Source of the DNA: Amborella trichopoda
Taxonomy: Eukaryota > Streptophyta > Magnoliopsida > Amborellales > Amborellaceae
Direction: 5' to 3'
Assembly: GCF_000471905.2 (NCBI RefSeq)
Contig: NW_006497557.1
Location: 2,177,018 to 2,241,017, forward strand
DNA length: 64,000 nt
Below, piece by piece: positions 10,950 to 22,145 of the stretch. Each line of letters opens with the position of its first letter. The first letter of the stretch is position 1. The position numbers were made by a program, and so were the translations under genes. Below the pieces are notes generated by a model, which had not been told where the DNA came from, ran no database searches, and saw nothing but the letters and a program-made list of their open reading frames with translations.

Positions 10950-11769
10950 AGCTGGTTAGGTGCCTCGATCTCGTCCTCAAGATCTGGATGATCGGGCAGC
11001 ATGCATCTTGGGTTTCAGGGGAGACCCAAGACGTTTTGAGAACGTTCTCTCTAAAACGTCGTTCGAGAATAAGGGCAGTTATTACTAATCAATGAGAGGG
11101 GACTTTAAGGTGGGTTCGGGACTTACTTGGGATGGCTCGCATGAGCGCCCTCTTAGAGCACGAAGAAGGCCCCCCAGTGGTAAACCTGGTTCAGAATTGC
11201 CTCCATTGGCTTGTATTCTCTTGTTTTCTATAATCCCACATATGTGACAAATGTTATAAGACAGCGGGATCAACAGACCTGACCTTGTTTCTTTGGAGAA
11301 CGTACACAAGCGTGCACATTCATAAGAAGAAGAGTAGAATAAGAGAAGGAAGATGGGGGAGAGAAGAATTTGACTAGGAGGGGAGATCAGCACAGTGACT
11401 AAGCTGGTAGGTAAGTGGTCTGACGTGGCAGTAAAACGGGCTAGGTAACTCAGACCAGCTCAACAGAGTTACTACTAGACGTCAACACCGATACTGACTA
11501 GCTAGACACGATGGTTAGTCTATCGTGCCTTAAAGCGGGCACAGTAATTCTGGCACAATAACATTACGGCTAGACGACAGAGCTACCATAAGAGGCTATT
11601 CTCAACCTCTCTTTGTCAAACGAAAGGATGACGGAAGGCATGAAAATCATAAAGAGAGAATAAGAAGTAAGAGAATAGGAGGAGAAGAGAAAGAAAGAGA
11701 GGAAGGGAAAGAAAGAAGGAGAAGAGTCTGAGCTAGCGAGAAGGAAGGAGAGAGGAGGGAGAAGGACAC

Positions 11770-12310
11770 AGTCTATGCGAGGTGTCGCCGGCTGTGTCAG
11801 AAGAAGAAGAGAAAGAAGACACAGTCGACGCTAGGCATCGTCAACGGTGTTAAAAGAAGAAGAGAGAAAGGACACAGTCGGTGCTAGGTTTTGTCGGCTG
11901 TGTTAAAGAGAGGGGGAAAGAACGGGCAGAGAGGACACAGTCGGTGCTAGGTATCGACAGTTATGTTAGAGAGAGAGGGGGCAAGAAGGACATAGAGGAC
12001 ACAGTCGACACTAGCTATCGCCGGCTGTGTTAAAAACAGAGGGCAAGAAGGGAACAGTCGGCTCTAGGCATCGCCGATTGTGTTTTTTAAGAAGAGAGGA
12101 GAGAGAAAGACACAGTCGATGCTAGGCATTGTTGGCTGTATTTTAAGAAGAGCAGAGAGAGAAAGACACTGTCAGCACTAGGCATTGCCGACTGTGTTTT
12201 AGGAAGAGTGGAGAGAGAAAATCGCAATCGGCACTAGACATTACTGGTTGTGTTTGAAGAAGAGCGGAGAGAGAAAGACATAGTCGGTGCTTGGCATTGC
12301 CCACTGTATT
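11770..12310 (-). repeat. U5 array of short inverted repeats, GCCGAC type
   Basis: About ten units of 53-64 bp. Each has an imperfect palindrome, on the plus strand CACAGTCG, a loop around CTAGGCAT, then CGGCTGTG, followed by a purine-rich spacer (pyrimidine-rich in the sense RNA). Arms vary between units but usually stay partly complementary, for example ACAGTCGGC with GCCGATTGT near 12053-12085. Confidence 0.75.
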
Positions 12311-12612
12311 TTAATAAGAAGAAAAAAAAGGAGATAGGGATGAGAAAAAGATAAAAAAAAAAGATAGAGACGAAAAGAAGAGAGAGAAAGAGAGATAGAG
12401 ATGAGAAGAAGACCGAGAAAGAGTGATAGAGATGAGAAGAAGAGAGAGAAAGAGAGATAGAGACGAGAAGAAGAGAGAAAGAGAGTTAGAGTTGAAAAGA
12501 AGAGAAAAAGAGAGAAGGAGAGAGAAAGTTACCTTACCGAAGGGTAACAACATTTTTTTTTTTCTCTCTCTCTCTCCAAGACGCACCCACGAGCTTAAGC
12601 AAAAATGAAGTC

Positions 12613-12675
12613 TTTATTAAATCTTTAAGAATGAAGCCATGGGGATTTTATAATTTGGCTTTACATGCTTATATA
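12613..12675 (-). promoter_or_regulatory. LTR TATA box and polyadenylation signal
   Basis: The minus strand has TATATAAG at 12675-12668 and AATAAA at 12618-12613, with the same spacing as at 2295-2357 and 27359-27409. This is the expected start and polyadenylation region of the genomic RNA of copy 3. Confidence 0.6.
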
Positions 12676-13985
12676 GAATTGGGCCCAAACATGTGTGGAT
12701 GCCCAAAACCTACCTAGAATTGAAGATAATTACAATTTAAATGAATTAAAAGAAAATCTAAAAATGGGTGCAAAAGGACTGTTTTGACCCTACCTAACTA
12801 TGTGTTGAATTAAAAAACAGTCCCTACTGTTGCTTAAGAACTTGCGTGATCTTTCATGACTGATCCGGGGTTATTCTGATACCCATTTGATCGAAAGATG
12901 ATTGTTTTCTTGTGGGCCTTCGCATGGCGATCGATTTGATACCAACTTTGGGTCATCTATTATGTTTTTAAGCCATGATCATGAAACTTGAAATTTGCTT
13001 GAATCTTGAAAAATTTTGATCGATTGTGTGCTCATTTCTTAATGTTTTCTTCAGTTTTTTTGTTGAATCATACTAAGCACTTTTGTCACGATCACGTTAC
13101 AGTAAACGCAGCTCTATTTTGTGTCCAGATGAAGATTTCATCATCTTGAATTTTTTGCTGGAATCTTGAAATCTGGCATCCGGAATTTACAGTAGTTTCG
13201 ATGCCTCCATGTGTGAAATCCAACCGTTCCTTGTACGTGGTCTTCGGACTAGAGATAGCCACGAACCTCATGCACATAATGTAATTAGTTTCGTGCCGAT
13301 TGAGTATGCGAGCGCCATGATTTGACTGCTTAAGTGAGGCATGTTGCTACTGAATTTTCTTCACGGATCAGAAACTTCCCTCTAGTTTTTCTCCCTACTC
13401 GAGCATCGTCACTAGGCGTACCATATATCGAAATGCTCGTCTTGATGAGACGAACATGTTCACAAAATTTGAGAGCGATTCGACTTGAAATAATCGAGAT
13501 ATAGGCCCCAAAAGTTACTGCTTGTGACTGTAAAAACAATCATTTTTAATGATGTTTTGGTGCAGGGTGGCCACAAGGGAATAGAGGGCGGCCTACCACT
13601 TTTAGTATTTTACCCATAACTTTGTCCTAGAGTGCCCGATTAAGCTGAAACTTGACCCATAGGGGTTTTAAGCTGTGCCGAATTCAATGGCGATGGTCCC
13701 CATAGCTGTTTCATGCACCAAAAATATAGTTCTAGTTACGAGGTCCATTTCAGGGTGCTAGAGGGCGATTTTTCCGAAATTGTTTCTTTGTGTTCACTAC
13801 CTTAGACATGTTTGAAAACAAGGAAACTTGGCAGGTGGCCTTTTGGAGTGCTGATGAAGATCTTGACCGATTCTGAGGTCATTCTGAGACTATCAAAATT
13901 TCTACTGTTTTGTAGGCTTTATTGACCTACTTCTTCCTCTTTATTTCGTATTGGGGACCAAGGTGCTGAAAAATGCATTCAAACA

Positions 13986-14299
13986 ATTACTCCTTCATGC
14001 ACGCAACGGTACTCCTTCTTGCACAAGGTGGTACTCCTTTATGCTCGTGGCGATACTCCTCCACAGGTGTGCTTTTCTCCTTCATGCGTGCTGCGATACT
14101 CCTTCACGTGCGTGGTGTTACTCCTCCATGCGTGCGGTGTTACTCCTTCATGCCCGTGACGATACTCCTTCATGCATGTGACAAAACTCCTCCATGCGCG
14201 CGGTGTTACTCCTTCATGCGCGTGGCGATACGCCTTCACGCGTGCGACGTTACTCCTTCATGCATGTACAGGTGACTTAGAAAATCTTGGGTTGTTACA
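13986..14299 (-). mobile_element. Chromovirus LTR fragment with 22-bp repeats
   Basis: The minus strand starts TGTAACAACCCAAGATTTTC at 14299, as at 4348, then continues into about 13 units of the 22-bp repeat until cut at 13986 by the family-L LTR. No polypurine tract precedes it (the flank reads AAACTTGA), so this is the outer end of a 5' LTR or a solo LTR, and 14300 begins the flanking DNA. Confidence 0.7.
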
Positions 14300-16177
14300 T
14301 CAAGTTTTATTTGTTGAATGAAGGGGTTGTATTTAAGTGGCAGCAAATGAGAACACTTTTTTATTTATTATCAAGGGTGATTTTATTTGTAATTGGACAT
14401 TGTAAGTGATCTTGCCAAAGAAAAATTTAAATTTATATGTACCGTACTTTATCACATTGTCCACTTATCATTATACACCATAATAGTTTTGTGAAACAAG
14501 ATTAAAATTTTTCAATCGACATAAGCACATGCAAGTGCAAATATACACTCACAACTATTAGTCTGCAAATTACAGCAGTCTTTGATTCTTATACCACTTG
14601 ATAAACATAAACTACAACTCAATGGAGTCTCCGTGAAAAAATCTCAAACACTTAAATACATAAAAACGTAAACTATGTCACATCATAAAGCTCTTTTAAA
14701 TGGGCTACATGTACAAGTTTCCCATCATCAAATACATTACATCAACTCCACAAACCTAAAGACAAATAAGTTATATCTGTAGTATAACCAAAATAATAGT
14801 AGATAGAGTGCAAAGAATCTGAACGGGAAGTCAATGGTCAAACCTTTTTTGCCCGGATCACCAAATAGATAGTTTAGGATCTTAGTTTTATCCCATAGAT
14901 GAAAGTATGAATGGCTTAATATTCCCAAAGGTTACTTCACTCAAATATGAGAAACATGTACTCACTGATTTACTACTTCAATAAGTTCAAAATGAGAGAA
15001 AGATACAAACTTTTAAATTACAAAATAATCCAGAGAGATAGGGACCAATCGACTTGACAATATGCACAAATATGACCATAGTGTAGTATGGGGGCAATAT
15101 TTCACACACTTATGCAAATACTATTTCCCATCAAAATTGTTCTCAAATCGGATAAAAACTCATTGATATATCATATAAATTTTCTCCAAAATATCAGAAA
15201 ACTTCAGGTACTACTTGTGGTAGAAATGAAAGAAATGTGCACCATTTGGTTACCTTGAACTAGCAAAGCAACAAGAGATGAAGAAGACACCATGAAAGCT
15301 TACACCCTAAGATTTGATGACAATCTCAGGCTCACAATGGTGGGGTGTGGAGGTATCCTATAGTTCTCTCTCTTTTTCACACTATGAGATGAAATGAGAT
15401 GGATAGGGTTTGAAGAACCTATCGTTTGAATTTATAATGAGGTGGTTGTGAGTGAAGTAATATCAAACCTTGATGCTTTTCTTCTATGGCACATGAAAGG
15501 GCTTTGATCCTAGCTACACATCTGTATCTAGTCATCAGGATCAAGGGATATGATTTTCACCCCTTTATCACTCCATAATACCCTAGATTTATCCCATAAA
15601 AGTTTCCACAAGTCTTTTTGACTTTTCCATAATTGTCTAAAACCATTTTTTACAATAACAAAGCATCACAAGGATATAGGCATACCGATATTGCCATTTG
15701 GAAATGGAATTCCAACTAGAAAAATACCCCATAAATGCTCCAATCACAATGTGCCATCTCACATACTTTACATGCACTCTAAATCGCCTTAGCCAATATG
15801 ATGAGGGATAACAAAGAACCACTCAAATTTTCATTCCCCCCATGGATTAGGCTTAGAATCAAAATATCATGAATATCCTCAACCCTTGATACATGCTACT
15901 AAAAACTCATGTGTGAGAAAAAATCTTCTAAAAACAATTCAAGTGAATTTCCTTAAAACCACATAAAATATGTATACAAATTAAAAATTCCAAAGGAGGA
16001 CGAGCTCCTTTTGTTTTAAATAAGACCATATACATTCCAATGAACACTTAACAAAGATGAAGGTGTGAATGGAAGCTGGAAGAGTTATTAATATACTTTG
16101 TTTTGAAAATATATTAGTTAGTCCCAAATAAGGCTAAGTATGAATGGTTAATGGAAGATATACAATGCACGTCCTAA
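14300..16177. other. Unassigned AT-rich stretch
   Basis: About 1.9 kb, clearly richer in A and T than the retroelement blocks. Open frames are short (the longest near 63 codons, 14737-14928 minus, hydrophobic) and match nothing I recognise. No LTR, tRNA or repeat boundary is visible except the chromovirus LTR end at its left. It may be pre-insertion host DNA or an unrecognised element. Confidence 0.4.
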
Positions 16178-16880
16178 AGATGGCTTAACCCATCTCAATC
16201 TCAATGACAGTCTAAAGCTGCCCAAAGATGGCATAACCCATCTCAATCTTAACAGCAATTTAATGCTGCCCAGAGATGGTTTAACACATCTCAGTCTCAA
16301 CGACAGTCTAAACCTGCTCAGAGATGGCTTAACCGATCTCAATCTCAACGGTAGTCTAAAGCTACCCAGAGATGTCTTAAACCATATAAGTTTCAATGGC
16401 AGTCTCAAGCTGCTCATAGATGCATTAACCCAACTCGGTTTCAACAACAGTCTAAAGCTCCCTAGAGATGGCTTAACCCATCTCATTTTCAACAGCAGTC
16501 TAAAGTTGCCCAGACATGACTTAACTCCTCTCAGTTTTAACGACAGTATAAAGCTTTCCAAAGATGGCTTAACCCATCTCAGTCTCAACGACAATCTAAA
16601 ATTGTTTAGAGATGGCTTAACCCATCACAGTTTCAATAATAATCTAAAGCTGCCTAGAGATGGCTTAACCCATCTCAGTTTCAACGCCAGTCTCTAGCTA
16701 CCCAGAGATGGCTTTACCCATCTCAGTTTCAGCGACAGTCTTAAGTTGCCCAAAGATGGAAACCATCTCAGTCTCAATGATAGTCTCAAGCTGCCCAGAG
16801 ATGGCTTAACATATCTCAGTCTGAATGGCTATTTAAACCTGCTCGAAGATGGCTTAACCCATCATCCTCAACTGGGCCTT
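16178..16880. repeat. 48-bp minisatellite, about 15 units
   Basis: Units start with AGATGGCTTAACCCATCTCA, continue with TCTCAACGACAGTCTAAAGC and end TGCCC. Starts at 16178, 16226, 16274 and 16322 are 48 bp apart; the last recognisable start is near 16847. Each unit contains the palindrome AGATGG...CCATCT. Because 48 is divisible by three, both strands carry long frames of a 16-residue repeat (16263-16697 plus, 16148-16594 minus), which need not be genes. Confidence 0.9.
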
Positions 16881-18225
16881 AAAATTTTTACGGATTGTGC
16901 GACATTCTGTTACTGAAGGGGGACTTCTTCGTTAGAACAAGGAATTCTCTCTTAAGATAAGCACCGTTGAACTCTTGATTCCTTGTTTTATTACCCTTAA
17001 AAGGTATAACATGAATTAAGTTGAATAACGAAAGTGGTTGCAGTGCAATAAAAATATCAATAAATTTCTAATTTTTCTCCCACGAGATCATAAGGTTCGT
17101 ATTTTTAAATTTAAGGACAGGTGCCAATGATTGTATCTACGTGAAGTGAGATCCATAGTGTGAAAAGATAAATACAAGAAGTAAACAATATTATGAACAT
17201 AAACACTATGTCCTGCAAATTCTGTGATTCAAATGAGTGGATAAACTCAGGATGAGAATGGAGGGTGAAGATTCCAAGATGGAAAATGCATGGTTATCTC
17301 TTAAACAAATCATAATTTAGCAGTATAAAAAGGGGACTTCTCGATGAAGAAGGGTGTCACATTCTGATACACACTGTTCAGTAGAGATAAATGCTCTTGT
17401 GAGGTCTTGCATCAGTAAGAATTAAGTGTGGAAAAGAGAGTGATATCTAAGACATGAAGAGAGAGCTAATCGTTTCCTAATATTCATTGAGACCCGTTCT
17501 CTAAGGAAGAATAGACTCGAAGGATAACACCCCTGCGTACATCCATAAGTATATGGGTTGATATGCCCCTAATGTTATCTTTTTCCTTTTGATATGTCTG
17601 TGTATTTTCTTCCTTTAGACAAAAATGTATAGATTTTAAAGCCAGAATCAAAGGTAAGATGGCTAATGCCCGTCTTATGATATGAAGTGCACATGTGAAT
17701 TTTTCCCTGGTTTTCTGTTTGGAGCCTAATGTTTGTCTAACCGTTTCACATTTAAGCATCCACATTTTGAAGTGTCCAAATATCTGACGACTCCACTGAG
17801 GATCAATTCACCTTTCATCTCTGGTAGGGTCTAGGAATTCAAATCTCTCTCTAATATATGTCATGATTCACAATATTTTCCACACTACTCTCATGTCTTC
17901 TTAACTCACCCTAACAAGCAATCCCCTACATTAATCATAGGTCGTTAGAGGTAACAATGGCTGCTGTAATGACATCCTTCTAGGTAGGAACTATGGAGGT
18001 TCCGCTGCACACCTCCCCAACTAGGGGTCAATCTGCTTTTCCTAAGGCCGCGAATAGCATGCATTGTGGGAAAGCAATGATTGCAGGACAAGGGTCTAAT
18101 CCACGAATTTGAAAGTCTAAGACGATGCAGAAATCTTGGCCGCCGGTGGACTTGGTACTAAGCTGCAGACTGTTGACGGTGATTTTGACTTACCACAACT
18201 ATCGTCTGCAGACAAAAGCCCAATG
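16881..18225. other. Unassigned stretch
   Basis: About 1.3 kb without a convincing frame; the longest is 93 codons on the minus strand (17484-17765) and is not recognised. Two similar short segments with GGGGACTTCT occur near 16920 and 17335. No boundary or repeat family could be assigned. Confidence 0.35.
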
Positions 18226-18414
18226 CGATGCTAAGGATCGCAGTGTCTAAGGACAACGCACGACCACCGCATTTCACAAACCAACCATTCTTGCGAGAAA
18301 GAAGTGCAGTCACACTACTCCCGCGATTCAGACCACAACTGTCATCATTTCAGCCCTCCATTAAATTGCCTCAGGGCACTTGTTTCTTACCTTTAATCAT
18401 ATGGGTTCAGCGTA

Positions 18415-18800
18415 TGGCTATCCATGATGCTCATATTAGAAATCTTTGTGATACTAATCCATCTAAGTTGTCTTTTGTAGCCCATATGATGACGGTACGG
18501 TGTTTTTACAATGTCAACTTGCCTGATTTGCTTGATGTTCATCGGCTGGAAGTTAAAAATCCTCCATATGTAGCTCATATGCAGGGGTTAGGCATTTCTA
18601 TAATACTAACTCATCTGGCCTCAACAATGCTCACCAGCTGGCAAATAGAAGTCCTCGTGACTCTAATCCATATAAATCATCGTATGTAGCTCATATATCG
18701 GCAGTTAGGCATTTTCACAATGGTATGCTCACTAGCTGGCAGTTAGAAATCCTCGCGATGCTAAGCCGCCTAAATCATTATCGCGTGTCGTTTGCTCCCA
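18415..18800 (+). repeat. Tandem repeat of about 95-100 bp, four units
   Basis: Four diverged units share GCTGGCARTTAGAAATCCTC, TAATCCATCTAAATCAT, GTAGCTCATATG and GTTAGGCATTTYTACAATG blocks in that order. The last unit is cut near 18790. The overlapping 153-codon frame (18228-18689) is probably carried by the repeat. Confidence 0.6.
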
Positions 18801-19191
18801 GATAGCTATACATGTATGCGAATTAACACAAGATGATTATAAGCCTCCTCCTCCTCCTGTCCCCAAGGTAGAATCTAGAAAGTACAACCAAGCCTAAAAG
18901 GCACATGTTAAGATAGTCCTTGAGCATGCGCTTGGGGTCCTTACTCAGTCCATCCTTGACAGAGCAAGGGAAGCCACTTGTGCCAACCAACGTATACGAT
19001 CGATGCACGACTACACAAGGACAGGAGACCATATCAATTTGGAAGGTGATTTCACATGATTTAGGAGAGGATCTTCTCAAAACATGGCCTTGTAATGTGA
19101 TAGGGACAACCAACAAAAAGCTCGACGAATGATGAAAGCCCAAGGGGCAAGATGGCCTTAGGGTTTAATGACATCTCATCTCTCTTGACTA

Positions 19192-19960
19192 ATGAGGGAC
19201 CCCCACCTGTTAAGCCTCCCACATCACTCGCAATGTAGCCAAAGCACGAAAAGAGCCGTTGTGCTCACATTATCTTTACCTTTTGAGCTACCAAAGTTCA
19301 CTGTACTAGTCTCAGACAGTGAATCCACCAGACCACTTGAGCAAGACACTATCGAAAGCATAATGATGGCTGAGACAGGGAATGACACGCTTGAATCCAA
19401 AGAGATGGTGTGCCTTAGGGCAACGTTGGCCCAAAGAGAAGCGGAGTTCCAAGCACTGGTTGCCGAACTTGAAACGTTGATAGTTGCTAGAACAGCTCCT
19501 AACCCTAATAACCCTTCAGGGCAGCAGTCCTCAAACCCGGCTATGGAGAACTGGTCAACGCAGGATCCTATGCCACATCAACTCTCGCACATAGCCAATA
19601 ATTCCTTGATGGTAGAAACATTGTGTGATCTAGTGATGGAAATCTGTTAGCGCTCCACCTTTCAGGTGTACAAGCGCTTGAGACTTATTGAAAGCCATAC
19701 CCAGCATATATCGACGAACTGCCATATCCCTTGGGGTACCCGCGTCCCAAATTTATGAAGTTTGATGGGCAAGGCTCCCCTACCAACATTTAGCTCACTT
19801 CGTATCATTGTGTGTGGATATATCCAACAATGGGAGCCTTCTGATGCGACAATTTATGTTGTTACACATCATTTCCGACGTACTTGTATTTTCAAAGTGC
19901 ATAAGGAGAGAGCCTTGCCGGTACCCAAGACACCGCCAAACCATGGAGACACTACAAAAT
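19192..19960 (+). pseudogene. Gag remnant of a second Ty3/gypsy family
   Basis: A frame at 19192-19650 encodes an acidic, helix-prone segment with TLAQREAEFQALVAELETLI. After its stop another frame holds the capsid start YPAYIDELPYPLGYPRPKF and MKFDGQGSP, and after a shift DISNNGSLLMRQF. These fit the N-terminal half of a plant retrotransposon gag capsid (a trimeric-CA-forming protein), but the sequence differs from the family-L gag. It is broken by at least two frameshifts and ends near 19960, where LTR-like repeats start. Confidence 0.65.
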
Positions 19961-19964
19961 AAGC

Positions 19965-21420
19965 CTAAAACTGGGCAACCATGGAAAAAATGTTAAAACG
20001 GATTTGAAAGGCATGAAAAAGGTAGTTTGAGATACCCGAAGGACACTCACAAAGTTTTGTCACATTTTGATAAGGTTTGACTCAATCAGGATGAAATTCA
20101 ACTCTCAAGACAAGTTCTTATCATGTCAAAAAGAGACCTTATAACTACAGTCCTATACTAAGGGCATCAAAATAATATCAGACCACTGCCATCGCATTCA
20201 GAATGTCGACAAATTTTCGGGGATCAAATTTGGGCTCAATCGGGCCTCTCAAGAATATTCTGGGCCCAAATTACCATAAAAGGGTAGGTTTTACATTATT
20301 GCGATGCAACCTCACCAAACCAGTTTCCAATCTTGGGATATGTTTTCACATCTCGGGTTGATCTTCAAGCACCCACAGGTCACTCATTTGGAATTAGAAC
20401 AAGCTCAAATTTGGACACAAGTTAAGTCTCGACAACCTGGTCATTTTGACATATGGCATGCGTCATAATGTGACCCAAAACCAAAGCTTTTCTGAAGAGA
20501 AGATTAGCCAGAAACCATGAAAATTAGAGTTTTGAAAGAAAGACAACCTAAGCTTAGTTAAGCAATAAGTTGAGATCTGTGTATCAGATCATCGCAAAAT
20601 TGGGTCTGATGCGACCGTATCACGAACGGCTACAAACTGGTATAAACATTTGCACTTAATTGAAAGTTGAAAGGCACAAATTCAAAGGTCAAAGATGGAA
20701 AGACTTGTCTGATCACCAGAACCCTTTTTCCAGTAACCTCTCAAATTCAAAAACTTTTAGAGAGAGAGAAAACTTTTAGAGAGAGAGAAGTTACCCTTAA
20801 CTCTGGCACCTTAACCTACCCTGATGTTAACATCAACCAATTGTGACCTGCAGTGGACCTGCGGTCCCTCCATTCTTTCTGCACTCTTTCTCTCTTTGGT
20901 TGGGTACTAAGTTTCAGAGTCATAACACCTACAACCCTATCTCTCTTTTCACATCTCTCTCTCTTCCACCTTATGTAGTAACTCGGAACCGCAGAAGACC
21001 TGCGGTCATGTCTCTCTCTATGCCTATCTTGCCTTCATCGCGTGATAGGTTTCGAAGCCACAACACCTGTGACCTTGTCTCTCTCTCCTCTACCTCGCAT
21101 AGTAACTAAAAATCGCAGCAGACCTACAGTCTCGTCTATCTCTTTACGTAAGAACTCGTTTATCTCTCTACGCCTTTCTTGCCTTCATCGCATGATAGGT
21201 TTTGGAGCCGCAACACTAGTGACACCGTCTCTCTTTCTATGTGTCTCTCTCTTTGCCTCACCTAGTAACTCGAAACAGCAATAGACCTGCGGTCTAGTCT
21301 CTCTCTACGCCTTACTTGCCTTCATTACGTGATAGGTTTCGGAGCCACAACACTATTGTACGCTATTTTTGACATACTTATCTCCCTTACATGAATAAGG
21401 ACAAAGCCAGTGACAACTTG
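19965..21420 (+). mobile_element. LTR-like unit a (divergent L subfamily)
   Basis: A U3-like part (19965-20800) matches 21421-22100 and 22190-23000 block by block, for example CTATAACTACAG, ACCACYRCCATTG and GTAGGTTTTACA motifs. It more distantly resembles family-L U3 (CCTATAACTA near 54715). A CT-rich part with repeats follows (20760-21365). No PBS is present. Confidence 0.55.
20840..21365 (+). repeat. CT-rich repeats with CCGCAG/CTGCGG hairpins
   Basis: About four units of roughly 145-155 bp share GATAGGTTTYGGAGCCRCAACAC (split here for length: GATAGGTTT, GGAGCC, CAACAC). They also share a short inverted repeat, perfect near 20985 as ACCGCAG, five bases, CTGCGGT, separated by TCTCTCT tracts. 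The layout matches the U5 arrays elsewhere but the sequence does not. Confidence 0.6.
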
Positions 21421-22145
21421 ATCTTGCTAGTACTCGAGACATTGATAGACCAAAGTTATATTGTGAAATAAGCCTCAAACTGGACAACCTAAGAAGAGTA
21501 TTATAGTACAAGGAACGACCTTACAACTGTAGCCATGCGCTAGCAGGTCTATAACAGTACTAGACCACCACCATTGCACTCAAAACATCGAAAAACCCCC
21601 GAGGATCAAATTTGTGCTCAATCTGACTACCCAAGTGGGACCTACACCCAAACTGCCTCAAAACGGGTAGGTTTTACACTTTCGTGGTGCGGCTTCACCA
21701 AACCAGTCCCAAAGCATGGAGATTGTGATGTCACATCCTGAGAGGGACTTCAAGGACCCACAGAACCTTCGTCTTGAAACCAAAAAGAACTTAAACTTGG
21801 ACATATTCTAGATCACGACAACCCCGTATCACGACAACCCCGTCATTTTGATCTAGGGTCGGCACCGTGGTGCGACTCAGAGCAAAAAATTTTCTAGAAA
21901 GAAGGTGAGCACAAAACCAGAAAAATCAGTGTTTTAAGAAGAAGACATCTCGAACCTCATGAAGCATAGCTCGAAATCCACACATCGGATCACCGTGAAA
22001 CTGAGTTCAATGCAACCACCTTGCAAAGTGTTGCAAACTTATATAAATACTGTAGTTGATCCAAAGTCCGATAAGCACAACACCCAAGGGTACAGGTAAA
22101 GCAAGTTAGCTTGGAATGATTTTTTCTAATGACCTCCCAAATTAG
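21421..22145 (+). mobile_element. LTR-like unit b (U3 part only)
   Basis: This is a second copy of the divergent U3, similar to 19965-20800 and to 22190-23000, with no TATA, CT tract or PBS after it. It includes an internal short duplication of CACGACAACCCCGT near 21810-21840. Probably a truncated LTR or partial duplication. Confidence 0.5.

Larger units (their letters stand above)
10953..13985 (-). mobile_element. Complete family-L 5' LTR (3033 bp), minus strand
   Basis: On the minus strand it starts TGTTTGAATGCATTTTTC at 13985 and ends CCTAACCA at 10953, followed by GCT and a PBS. U3 spans about 13985-12676; TATA and AATAAA lie at 12675-12613; U5 holds a CT-rich stretch (12310-12570), the inverted-repeat array (11770-12310) and a unique end. 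It abuts chromovirus LTR sequence exactly at its TG end, so this copy inserted into the chromovirus LTR. Confidence 0.85.

Noticed and set aside
11770..12310. CRISPR-like or satellite array
   Set aside because: Repeats are imperfect, confined to LTR U5 and flanked by LTR landmarks on both sides.
16148..16697. Overlapping 144- and 148-codon frames resembling leucine-rich repeats
   Set aside because: They are produced by a 48-bp tandem repeat open on both strands; there is no conserved start, domain or neighbouring gene structure.
14300..18225. Host gene in the AT-rich block
   Set aside because: No frame over about 93 codons outside the minisatellite, no recognisable protein and no exon structure that could be supported by eye.
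18228..18689. 153-codon gene
   Set aside because: The frame covers four tandem 95-bp units; no start context or similarity is recognised.
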